This document shows, in pieces, positions 6,709 to 13,460 of a stretch of DNA of 13,762 nt. Origin of the DNA: JBKPFU01 sp046728975. Its GTDB lineage: Bacteria > Actinomycetota > Thermoleophilia > Gaiellales > Gaiellaceae. Where the stretch lies: the NCBI GenBank assembly GCA_046728975.1, contig JBKPFU010000179.1, positions 1 through 13,762 of the forward strand, given 5' to 3'. Made by a program: the position numbers and the translations under genes. Position 1 is the first letter of the stretch, and each line of letters begins with the position of its first letter. The notes under the pieces are model-generated. The model was given only the letters and a program-made list of their open reading frames with translations, ran no database searches and was not told the DNA's origin.

Positions 6709-7710
6709 ATGACCAGCTCCCTCGCATCACCGATCGCCCGGCCGCCGCTCGAGCCCGTCACCGCGGCGTTCGCCGCGACCCTTGACGGCCCGCCGCCGTA
6801 CGAGCTCAGCCTCGAGCAGGCGCGAGCCGGCCTGCCCGCGCTGCAGGCGGCGGCCGGCGCGCAGCGTCCCCCGGCACTCATCGAGGACCGCGTGATCCCC
6901 GGCGGCCCAACCGGAGAGGTGGCGATCCGCATCGTGCGGCCGCTCGGCCTGGCGACCCCGGCGCCCGTGGTGGTCTACGGCCACGGCGGGGGATGGGTGT
7001 TCGGCGACCCCGGCACGCACGACCGTGTGGTCCGCGAGCTGGCGGTCGCCGCGCACGCGGCCCTGGTCTTCGTCGACTACACCCGCGCGCCCGAGGCCCG
7101 CCACCCCGTGCAGGTCCGTCAGGGCGAGATCCTCCTGGCCTGGATCGCCGAGCACGGCGCGATGGCTGGGCTCGACCCGGGCCGCGTCGCCGTCGCGGGC
7201 GATAGCTCCGGCGCCAATCTCGCGACCGTGTGGGCGATGCTCTCCAGGGACCGCCCGGGCATCGATCTCGCCGCCCAGGTCCTGTTCTTCCCGACCGTCG
7301 ACGCCGGCTTCGACAGCGGCTCCTACCGGGAGTTCGCCGCCGGGCCCTACCTCGACGAGCCCACCATGCGCTGGTTCTGGGACCACTACCTCCCCGACGT
7401 CAGTCGCCGCGTGGACCCCACCGCCAGCCCCCTGCGAGCCTCGCTCGACGCGCTGCGTGGCCTCCCGCCGGCGCTCGTGATCACCGCCGAGTCCGACGTG
7501 CTGCGCGACGAGGGTGAGAGCTATGCCCGCCGCCTCGCCGAGGCCGGCGTCGACGTGACCGCGGTGCGCTACCTCGGCACCATGCACGCATTCGTCGTGC
7601 TCGACGCGCTTGCCCGCACGCCGGCCGCGCGCGCCGCGATCGCCCAGGCGGGCGGCTTCCTGCGCGACCGGCTCTCGAGCCGAGCTGCCGACGCGCGCCC
7701 GAGGAGGTGA
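6709..7710 (+). CDS. Alpha/beta-hydrolase, HSL-type (acetyl)esterase
   Basis: Carboxylesterase of the hormone-sensitive-lipase family, 333 residues, no signal peptide, so probably cytosolic. The oxyanion-hole motif HGGGW is at 92-96, the nucleophile S166 is in GDSSGAN (GDSxG), the acid is probably D263 in ESDVLRDEG, and the base is H293 in TMHAF. The catalytic set is complete. The segment usually reading LAPEHPFPA is here RAPEARHPVQ, somewhat divergent, which may reflect a different acyl or alcohol pocket. The start is fixed by GAGGAGG seven bases before the ATG. The gene is divergent from the GNAT-aldolase-transaldolase operon, with 141 bp between, and is followed by the kinase gene on the same strand. 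Family members act on short acyl esters; the natural substrate is unknown. Confidence 0.92.
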   Translation: MTSSLASPIARPPLEPVTAAFAATLDGPPPYELSLEQARAGLPALQAAAGAQRPPALIEDRVIPGGPTGEVAIRIVRPLGLATPAPVVVYGHGGGWVFGDPGTHDRVVRELAVAAHAALVFVDYTRAPEARHPVQVRQGEILLAWIAEHGAMAGLDPGRVAVAGDSSGANLATVWAMLSRDRPGIDLAAQVLFFPTVDAGFDSGSYREFAAGPYLDEPTMRWFWDHYLPDVSRRVDPTASPLRASLDALRGLPPALVITAESDVLRDEGESYARRLAEAGVDVTAVRYLGTMHAFVVLDALARTPAARAAIAQAGGFLRDRLSSRAADARPRR

Positions 7711-7831
7711 TGCCTAGCGAGACGCTCCTGATCACCCGCATGAAAATCGTCGCGGCCGGGCCGCCGGCGCCGGTCGGCGGGCCGGTCGACGACGGAGGAC
7801 TCGACTTCGGCTCCGTCCGAGTGGGCGGGCG

Positions 7832-7837
7832 TAGACT
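7832..7837 (+). promoter_or_regulatory. Candidate -10 box of the large kinase gene
   Basis: TAGACT followed by CGG lies 19 bases before the ATG at 7857. It would give a leader of about a dozen bases holding CAGGGGG as ribosome site. The same layout, TAGAGT then CGG, precedes the paralogous kinase at 12258. No convincing -35 is seen. This box argues for the 7857 start over the in-frame starts near 7707-7710. Confidence 0.4.
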
Positions 7838-7856
7838 CGGCCGCAGGGGGTCTGAG

Positions 7857-10493
7857 ATGGCTGATTCCGTGACGGATCTCGGTGGCTGGCGGGTCGGTGC
7901 CGAGGAGTTTCTCGCGGCCGTGCTGCGGACCGCCGCCCAGCCGATCTGGGTCGTGGACCCCGACGGTCTGATCCGGTTCGCCAATCCGGCCGCGATCTCG
8001 GCGCTCGGTTACGACAGCGCCGACGAACTCTTCGGCCGGCCCAGCCACGAGACCATCCACTACCAGCGCCCCGACGGAACGCCCTATCCCGCGGCCGAGT
8101 GCCCGATGCTGCTGCCACGGACGACGGGGCAGACCGTCGAGGGCGACCTCGATTGGTTCTTCCGCCGTGACGGATCGATGTTCCCGGTCTCCTATGTCTC
8201 GGCGCCGATCGACATGCCGGACGGTCGCGGCGCGGTGGTCGCCTTCACCGACATCGAGGACCGGCTGCGAGCCGAACAGGTGCTGCGCGAGCACGACGCG
8301 ATCCTCGCGACCGAGCAGGCCGCGCTGCGGCGCGTCGCGACGCTGGTTGCCGGTGGAGCGGCGTCGGCCGAGGTGTTCGCCGTCGTGGCGCGGGAGGTCG
8401 CCCGCGTGCTCGACCTGCCGCTGGTCGAGATGTCGCGCTATGAGTCCGACGGGACGGCGACGGTGATCGGCGCCTGGAGCGAGCGCCCGCATCCCTTCCA
8501 GGTCGGCACCCGCTGGCCCCTCGACGGCCCGACGATCTCCAAGTCGGTCCTCGAGACCGGTCGCCCGGCGAGGATCGACGACTTCGCCGACGTCCCGGGC
8601 ACGATCGCCGACGCCGTCCGGGAGACCGGGATCCGCGCGGGCGCCGGCGCCCCGATCATCGTCGACGGCCAGATCTGGGGCGTGATGGCGACCGGCACGA
8701 CCGATCGCGAGCCGCTGCCCGACCACATCGAGGATCGGCTCGCCGCCTTCACCGAGCTGATCGCCACCGCGATCTCCAACATCCAGGCGCGCGAGGATCT
8801 CCGCCGGGTGGCGGACGTGCAGGCATCGCTGCGCCGCGTGGCGACGCTCGTGGCGCAGGGATCGCCGCCCGCCGAGGTGTTCACGGCGGTCGCCAGGGAG
8901 GTCGGTGAGATCTCGAGCGCCCAGATGGTGCTCATCTCGCGCTACGAACCCGACGGGACCGCGACCGTCGTCGGTGCCTGGGGCGACCACCCCCTGCGGG
9001 CCGGAGCGCGCTGGACGCTCGATGGCCCCAGCATCTCCGCCACCGTGCTGCAAACCGGCCGGACCGCCAGGCTCGACGAGGCCCCCGACGGCCCGGGCAC
9101 CATCGCCGACGTCGCCCGAAACCTGGGCGTTCACTCGCGCGTCGGTGTGCCGATCGTCGTCGACGGCAGGGTTTGGGGCGTGATCGCGGCCGGCGCGACG
9201 GATCGGCAAGCGCTGCCGCCCGACATCGACGCCCGCCTGACCCAGTTCACGGAGCTCGTCGCCACCGCCATCTCCAACACCCAGGCGCGTGAGGATCTGC
9301 GCCGGCTGGCCGACGAGCAAGCCGCGCTGCGACGCATCGCCACCCTGGTCGCCCAGGGGACAGAGGCGCGCGCCGTGTTCGACGCCGTGTGCGAGCAGAC
9401 CGGCCGCCTGCTCGCCGCCACCACGGTCAACCTCGCCCACTTCACACCAGAGGGCTTGAACCTCACGATGGCGGGCTGGAGCGTGCGCGGGGTCCACGTC
9501 CCGACCGGCACGCTGCTCCCCCTCGAAGGCGAAACGATCAACGCCGTCGTCCAGCGCACCGCCGCCCCCGGCCGCTTCGACAGCTACGAAGGCGCGCCCG
9601 GCGAGCTCGCGGCTCATCTCCGGCGGCTCGGCATCCGCTCCGAGGTCGGGGCCCCCGTCGTGATCGAGGGCCGAGTCTGGGGTGCGCTCATCGCGGGAAC
9701 CGACGAACCCCAGCCCCTCCCACCCGGCTCCGAGCTGCGGCTTGCAAGCTTCGCCGAACTCATCGCCACCGCAGTGTCGAACGCAACCGCGCGCGCCGAC
9801 CTGATCGCCTCTCGGGCGCGCATCGTCCAAGCCGCAGACGAGCAGCGCCGACGGGTCGTACGCGACCTCCACGACGGGGCCCAACAGCGCCTCCTACATG
9901 CCGTCATGACGCTCCAGCTCGCGCACGGCCGCGACGACGCACCGCCCGAGCTCACCGAGCTCGTCGGCCAGGCGCTCGAGCACGCCCGCGCGGCCATCGA
10001 AGAGCTCCGCGAGCTCGCCCACGGCATCCACCCCGCGATCCTCACCCACCGCGGCCTGGCGGCCGCCGTCGAGGGACTGGCCGATCGCGCGCCGCTCCCC
10101 GTGCACCTCGAGATCCCCGAGCAGCGCTACCCCGCGGCCGTCGAGTCGGCGGCCTACTTCATCGCGGCGGAGGCGCTGACCAACGTCGCCAAGTATGCGC
10201 AGGCCTCCACGGCGCGCATCACGGCCGCCCAGTCGGCCGACCGTCTCGTCCTTGCCGTCGAGGACGACGGCGCCGGCGGCGCCAACCCCTACCCCGGCAG
10301 CGGGCTGTCCGGTCTGCGCGATCGCGTGGCCGCGCTTGACGGCACATTGACCGTCGACAGCCCGCCCGGCGCCGGCACGCGCATTCGCGCCGAGATCCCG
10401 CTGCGACCCGGCAAGAGCAGCAAGCAAGCCGGCTCGGCAGGCGCCGCGCCGCGCGCTCACGCCGAGCGCGGGGGCGGGCCCGAGGCGCCCTGA
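7857..10493 (+). CDS. Soluble sensor histidine kinase, PAS-3xGAF-HisKA_3-HATPase
   Basis: Hybrid of one PAS and three GAF sensor domains with a NarX/DesK-type kinase core, 878 residues, no membrane segment, so a cytosolic sensor. The PAS domain lies at about 18-135 (PIWVVDPDGLIRFANPAA, then an H-x-x-x-x-P-D-G-T-P-Y-P-x-x-E-C-P segment). The three GAF repeats start at LRRVATLV (157), LRRVATLV (325) and LRRIATLV (491). The phosphoacceptor is H672 in RDLHDGAQQRL. The ATPase has the N-box AEALTNVAKYA (N776), DDGAGG (803-808) and GSGLSGLRDRV. The start chosen has AGGGGG six bases upstream. The frame stays open back to a GTG at 7707 overlapping the esterase stop, but those 50 residues are low-complexity. 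The likely partner class is NarL-type regulators such as the one at 3266. The 3' end overlaps the redoxin-like gene by 37 bp. Confidence 0.92.
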   Translation: MADSVTDLGGWRVGAEEFLAAVLRTAAQPIWVVDPDGLIRFANPAAISALGYDSADELFGRPSHETIHYQRPDGTPYPAAECPMLLPRTTGQTVEGDLDWFFRRDGSMFPVSYVSAPIDMPDGRGAVVAFTDIEDRLRAEQVLREHDAILATEQAALRRVATLVAGGAASAEVFAVVAREVARVLDLPLVEMSRYESDGTATVIGAWSERPHPFQVGTRWPLDGPTISKSVLETGRPARIDDFADVPGTIADAVRETGIRAGAGAPIIVDGQIWGVMATGTTDREPLPDHIEDRLAAFTELIATAISNIQAREDLRRVADVQASLRRVATLVAQGSPPAEVFTAVAREVGEISSAQMVLISRYEPDGTATVVGAWGDHPLRAGARWTLDGPSISATVLQTGRTARLDEAPDGPGTIADVARNLGVHSRVGVPIVVDGRVWGVIAAGATDRQALPPDIDARLTQFTELVATAISNTQAREDLRRLADEQAALRRIATLVAQGTEARAVFDAVCEQTGRLLAATTVNLAHFTPEGLNLTMAGWSVRGVHVPTGTLLPLEGETINAVVQRTAAPGRFDSYEGAPGELAAHLRRLGIRSEVGAPVVIEGRVWGALIAGTDEPQPLPPGSELRLASFAELIATAVSNATARADLIASRARIVQAADEQRRRVVRDLHDGAQQRLLHAVMTLQLAHGRDDAPPELTELVGQALEHARAAIEELRELAHGIHPAILTHRGLAAAVEGLADRAPLPVHLEIPEQRYPAAVESAAYFIAAEALTNVAKYAQASTARITAAQSADRLVLAVEDDGAGGANPYPGSGLSGLRDRVAALDGTLTVDSPPGAGTRIRAEIPLRPGKSSKQAGSAGAAPRAHAERGGGPEAP
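8325..9790 (+). repeat. Three tandem GAF-encoding units, about 500 bp period
   Basis: The kinase gene contains three successive related units, each opening with the LRR(V/I)ATLV codons at spacings of 168 and 166 codons. Units one and two are the most alike at protein level, sharing for example SRYE-DGTATV-GAW, GPGTIAD-type segments and VDG-(I/V)WGV. Unit three is more divergent and leads directly into the kinase core. This points to amplification of a sensor domain within the gene. Confidence 0.7.
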
Positions 10494-11077
10494 GGCCAGC
10501 CCAGCTCGGGCGGGTAGAACCGCTCGATCTCGCCGCGCTCCCAGGCCGCCCTGACCTCGGGGTCCGACAGATCCCAGTCCCAGTGGTGTCTCATCAACAC
10601 CGCGCGCAGGTCCTGGCGCAGCTCCTCGACGGTGGGGCGCCCGAAGAACCAATAGCCGTTGTCGACCTTGTAGACGCTCAGCCCGGGCTCACACACGATC
10701 GTGTGCGGGACCAGCTGGTCATGCGCCGGGTCCGTGTTCTCGGCGATGCCCAGGTCGCGCTGCACGACCCGGCCCGGGTCGGCCAGGAACGGCCACTCCG
10801 CCCCCACGCCGTTTCGATAGTTGAGCGCCTCCTGCGGGTCGGCGGTCGTGATCGTCACCATGCGGCAGTAGCCGACCCCGGGCTTCATCTCCCTCCACAG
10901 CACCACGAGGCCCTCACGCTGCACCTGATCCTTCGCCGAGTAGGCCTCGCGAGCGAGGACGATGACCATCGGATCATCACCCTGGATCTCCGACAGCCGG
11001 CGCAGGCGACCGGTGTGGTCGGGCAACTCGAAGTCGGGAAACGTCACTCTCGGTCCGATGTCAGCGCGCATCGTCAT
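10457..11077 (-). CDS. Redoxin/AhpC-TSA-like protein without canonical catalytic cysteine
   Basis: Thioredoxin-fold protein of 206 residues. The family is suggested by PDFELPDHTGRLRRLSE near the N-terminus, the central VIVLAREAYSAKDQVQ strand-helix, WPFLADPGRVVQRDLGI (95-111, as in peroxiredoxins) and VPHTIVCEPGLSVYKV (123-138). Where a peroxiredoxin has its peroxidatic Cys or a thioredoxin its CxxC, this protein reads REAYSAKD. The only cysteines are C71 and C129. Peroxidase activity of the standard kind is therefore doubtful. The C-terminal part is rich in Trp and acidic residues and ends near PPELGWP. The starts ATG 11077 and ATG 11071 both fit the GAGGAGGAGG upstream. The gene is convergent with the large kinase (37-bp overlap) and divergent from the small-gene pair. 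Confidence 0.78.
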   Translation of the reverse strand: MTMRADIGPRVTFPDFELPDHTGRLRRLSEIQGDDPMVIVLAREAYSAKDQVQREGLVVLWREMKPGVGYCRMVTITTADPQEALNYRNGVGAEWPFLADPGRVVQRDLGIAENTDPAHDQLVPHTIVCEPGLSVYKVDNGYWFFGRPTVEELRQDLRAVLMRHHWDWDLSDPEVRAAWERGEIERFYPPELGWPQGASGPPPRSA

Positions 11078-11102
11078 GCCTCCTCCTCGGTGATCGAACG
11101 CG

Positions 11103-11108
11103 AGGCTA
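11103..11108 (-). promoter_or_regulatory. Candidate -10 box of the redoxin-like gene
   Basis: On the minus strand this reads TAGCCT followed by CG, about 25 bases before the ATG at 11077. The flanking GCGTAGCsTCG resembles the esterase promoter. The recurrent motif at 11151-11168 begins 60 bases upstream of it, compared with 62 at the esterase. Confidence 0.4.
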
Positions 11109-11150
11109 CGCCGCTCGGCGAGGCCATCCCCGGGGGCCATCTCAAGGGAG

Positions 11151-11168
11151 ACGTGGGGTGTTCCCCAC
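11151..11168 (-). promoter_or_regulatory. Candidate operator, site C of the recurrent motif
   Basis: On the minus strand this reads GTGGGGAACACCCCACGT. One base wider, 11152-11169 is a perfect inverted repeat with arms CGTGGGG and CCCCACG around TGTT. It lies in the 201-bp divergent region between the redoxin-like gene and the small-gene pair. It matches site B at 13 of 18 positions in the same register. It is the most symmetrical of the four sites. Confidence 0.45.
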
Positions 11169-11213
11169 GGCCGGCATTGCGCCAGCCCGGCCTCGACTCT
11201 GACGCTCGCCCCC

Positions 11214-11242
11214 TGGGAGCGACGAGCGTGGCGACGTACCGT
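11214..11242 (+). promoter_or_regulatory. Candidate promoter of the small-gene pair
   Basis: TGGGAG (11214-11219) and TACCGT (11237-11242) are 17 bases apart, like the TGGGCA/TAGCGT pair of the esterase. The box is followed by CGG. The leader to the ATG at 11279 would be about 30 nt. Its only purine-rich candidate ribosome site is GAAGGG, shortly before the start. Confidence 0.4.
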
Positions 11243-11278
11243 CGGCGGCAGTCACGTCGCACCGAACGAAGGGCCGCC

Positions 11279-11593
11279 ATGACCACCCCGACCGTCACCG
11301 AACTGCCTCGCCGCCTCGAGCCGACGACCGCCGATCCGTTTCTCGACCCTGGCGCTCAGGGCGGCGCCGCTCTCGTGATCAGAGAGCTCGACCGCCGCAC
11401 CAGCGACGGCATCGACGTTCGACTGCTCTGGAACCAAACCGACGACCGGGTCCTCGTCGCCGTCATCGACGCCAAGACCGGCGATGCGTTCGAGATCGAG
11501 GTCGAAGCAGGCGAAGGCCTGGCCGCCTTCCATCACCCCTACGCGTATGCCGCGTTCCGCCGCGTGTCGCGCACCAAGAGGCTGGTCCCCTGA
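11279..11593 (+). CDS. Small conserved-looking hypothetical protein (104 aa)
   Basis: I cannot assign a function. The protein has a disordered, Pro/Thr-rich first 25 residues. A compact part follows (about 31-95): ALVIRELDRRTSDGIDVRLLWN, then a predicted strand pair RVLVAVIDAKTGDAFEIEV, and the motif AFHHPYAYAAFRR near the end. The charged beta-hairpin and the HHPYAYA motif are the sort of features conserved in short actinobacterial proteins of unknown function. It has no membrane segment and no cysteine. Its stop overlaps the next start as TGATG (11591-11595), so the two genes are almost certainly co-translated. Its upstream region is shared with the redoxin-like gene. Confidence 0.75.
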   Translation: MTTPTVTELPRRLEPTTADPFLDPGAQGGAALVIRELDRRTSDGIDVRLLWNQTDDRVLVAVIDAKTGDAFEIEVEAGEGLAAFHHPYAYAAFRRVSRTKRLVP

Positions 11594-11844
11594 TGCCCGC
11601 CCTGCTGATCGCCGTTCGCTACGGCATCCCGGCCGCGGTAGTGCTCGCCGGAGTGATCCTCTTCGCTTTCGGCCCTCCAGAGGGCGCGGCGGCGATCGTC
11701 GCCGCCGGGCTCAGCATCTGGCTGCTCAACGAGCTGTACCGCCTCGGGGTCCGCGGCGACCGCGAGCGCGACGCCGAGGACGCCGCCCGCGCCTACTTCG
11801 ACCGCTACGGACACTGGCCGGACGAGGACGACGACTCGACATAG
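11593..11844 (+). CDS. Small membrane protein with acidic cytosolic tail (83 aa)
   Basis: No family recognised. There are two probable membrane segments (about 9-27 and 31-47) joined by a short Pro-Pro-Glu-Gly turn, forming a helical hairpin. A charged tail follows (RGDRERDAEDAARAYFDRYG), ending in Trp-Pro and an acidic cluster (DEDDD). With Arg-rich residues just after the second segment, the tail is expected in the cytosol. The start overlaps the stop of the 104-residue gene (TGATG), so the soluble and membrane proteins are likely made together and may interact. No hairpin terminator is evident after the stop. Confidence 0.72.
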   Translation: MPALLIAVRYGIPAAVVLAGVILFAFGPPEGAAAIVAAGLSIWLLNELYRLGVRGDRERDAEDAARAYFDRYGHWPDEDDDST

Positions 11845-12257
11845 TGCGCCGGCATCCGCGGCTCGCGGTTCCCGACCCATCGGGCCTGCGTCCCGCCGAC
11901 GCAGCTCGGGCCGCTCGCTGTGCGCCGTCGCGACCACCGACATCACCGCTCAGCGGCCGCGAGGGCGACCACACCGTGGCCATCCACGACCGCGCGAAGG
12001 TCATCGTGTTCAAGCTCCGCCACGCGAGCCCTCCCCGCTCGTCGCGTGGACCCGGGGAAAGCGATGGGCGGCTCGCCCGCCACCCCTGCTCGGGGACGAG
12101 CTGGCGGCGTCAGCCAACGCGCGCTCGGAGCCCGCGAAGCCGTTGACCCATGCCCGGTGGCGTGCCGGTACTGGCGGTCCGCGGGCGTGGCGATCACGTT
12201 AGGACGAGCTCGGCACAGACCGCCGCCACGACGTGTGTCACGAAGTGCGCCCCGGGT
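11845..12257. other. Stretch without a convincing gene
   Basis: No open frame here has recognisable domain content or consistent codon use. One plus-strand frame around 11970-12025 reads HTVAIHDRAKVIVFKLRHA, which looks protein-like but has no start, no ribosome site and decays into arginine/proline-rich text. It may be a remnant or chance. A small inverted repeat (CCGCG, CGCGG) lies shortly after the stop at 11844. Confidence 0.45.
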
Positions 12258-12263
12258 TAGAGT
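12258..12263 (+). promoter_or_regulatory. Candidate -10 box, leaderless start of the second kinase
   Basis: TAGAGT followed by CGGTCC ends directly at the GTG start (12270). Six bases between box and start codon fit transcription from the G of GTG with no leader, and no ribosome site exists upstream. GTGTCA at 12235-12240 would be a -35 at 17-base spacing, but its match is weak. Confidence 0.45.
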
Positions 12264-12269
12264 CGGTCC

Positions 12270-13460
12270 GTGGCCCGACGGATCACCGGCGACGCGCTGC
12301 AGCAGCTCGTCGGTCAGCACGCGGCGCTGCAGCGCGTGGCGATCCTCGTGGCGCGCCAACCGCCGACGGCGGATGTTTTTGCCGTCGTCACGCGCGAGGC
12401 CGGCATGCTGCTCGGGGCGCGGATGACCGCCCTGTTACGCGTGGAGAGCCCGCAGACGGCGGTCATCGTCGCAGGCTGGTCGCACGACGAGACGCCCGTG
12501 CCGGTCGGGAGCCGGGGAGTGCTCGATGGGCACGGGCTCCTCGGTCGCATCCTGCGCACCGGACAGGCGGTCAGGCTCGAAGACTTCGACGAGGTGGGTG
12601 GGGCGGCCGCAGCGGAGATGCGCAGTCTCGGAGTTCGATCGGCGGTCGCCGGCCCGATCGTCCTCGGCGGCCGGATCTGGGGTGCCCTGTCGGCGGCCTG
12701 GCCGCAGGGCGAGCGGATGCCGGTAGGCGCCGAGGACCGGGTCGCCGCCTTCGCCGAGTTGGTGTCCTACGCGATCGACAACGCCGAGACGCGAGACGAG
12801 CTGCTGGCGTCACGGGCGCGGCTCGTGAAGGCCGCGGACGAGCAGCGCCGACGCGTCGTTCGCGACCTCCACGACGGCGCGCAGCAGCGCCTCATCCACG
12901 CCGTCACGATCCTGCAGCTCGCGCACAGCCGCGACGACGCCCCGCCCGAGCTCGCGCGGCTCGTCGGCGAGGCCCTCGAGGACACACGCGCCGCTATCGA
13001 CGAGCTCCGCGAGCTCGCGCACGGCATCCACCCCGCGGTCCTGACCCATCGCGGCCTCGCGGCCGCCGTCGAGGCGCTCGCCGATCGCGCCCCGGTGCCC
13101 GTGCACGTCGACATCCCCGACGATCGCTTCCCCGCCTTCGCGGAGTCGGCGGCCTACTTCGTCGCCGCCGAGGCGCTGACGAACGTAGCCAAGTACGCCC
13201 ACGCCTCGACCGCGCGCGTCACCGCAACACGCACCGCCGATGCCCTCGTCATCGCCGTCGAGGACGACGGCGTCGGCGGCGCGAAACCGTCGCCGGGCAG
13301 CGGGCTCTCCGGCCTGCAAGACCGCGTAGCCGCCTTGGATGGCACGCTGCTCGTCGACAGTCCGCCCCGCGAGGGCACCCGTATCCGCGCCAAGATCCCG
13401 CTGCCGCTATCCCCGAGCAGCGACCCCGTCGACTCCGCCAGCGTCGCGCGCGCGCCCTGA
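12270..13460 (+). CDS. Soluble sensor histidine kinase, GAF-HisKA_3-HATPase (paralog)
   Basis: Cytosolic kinase of 396 residues. One GAF domain (about 18-175) opens with LQRVAILVARQ and contains GPIVLGGRIWGALSAAW. The HisKA_3 region follows, with phosphoacceptor H201 in RDLHDGAQQRL. The ATPase has the N-box AEALTNVAKYA, DDGVGG and GSGLSGLQDRV. The start is GTG 12270 behind a leaderless-type -10 box. From about the end of the GAF domain to near the C-terminus the gene aligns without gaps, at an offset of exactly 3000 bp, with the third GAF-kinase part of the large kinase at 7857-10493. It is therefore a truncated paralog lacking the PAS and two GAF domains. Sharing a kinase core while sensing differently suggests input to the same regulator, or heterodimers. 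Confidence 0.92.
   Translation: MARRITGDALQQLVGQHAALQRVAILVARQPPTADVFAVVTREAGMLLGARMTALLRVESPQTAVIVAGWSHDETPVPVGSRGVLDGHGLLGRILRTGQAVRLEDFDEVGGAAAAEMRSLGVRSAVAGPIVLGGRIWGALSAAWPQGERMPVGAEDRVAAFAELVSYAIDNAETRDELLASRARLVKAADEQRRRVVRDLHDGAQQRLIHAVTILQLAHSRDDAPPELARLVGEALEDTRAAIDELRELAHGIHPAVLTHRGLAAAVEALADRAPVPVHVDIPDDRFPAFAESAAYFVAAEALTNVAKYAHASTARVTATRTADALVIAVEDDGVGGAKPSPGSGLSGLQDRVAALDGTLLVDSPPREGTRIRAKIPLPLSPSSDPVDSASVARAP
12781..13400 (+). repeat. Duplicated kinase-core segment (other copy 9781-10400)
   Basis: The nucleotide sequence from about 12781 to 13400 lines up with 9781-10400 with no insertion or deletion. The block starting AGCAGCGCCG is at 12841 and at 9841, and GAGTCGGCGGCCTACTTC is at 13143 and 10143. 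Similarity is high in the phosphoacceptor and N-box regions and lower in the variable parts. Traces of homology continue past the stop codon (see 13528-13582). Confidence 0.8.

Noticed and set aside
7707..7856. Earlier in-frame starts for the large kinase (GTG 7707, ATG 7710) overlapping the esterase stop
   Set aside because: The overlap hints at coupling, but GAGGAGG is too close to the start (0-2 bases), the 50 extra residues are low-complexity, and a -10 box and a ribosome site lie just before ATG 7857.
7569..9884. Very long open frame (771 codons) on the minus strand opposite the large kinase
   Set aside because: The plus strand over the same bases encodes clear PAS and GAF domains. The minus-strand text is Gly/Asp/Arg-rich with repeats that mirror the GAF repeats, and has no domain; it is a high-GC shadow.
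11943..12359. Minus-strand open frame of 138 codons between the small genes and the second kinase
   Set aside because: It runs into the antisense of the second kinase, and its product is Arg/Ala-rich without recognisable features.
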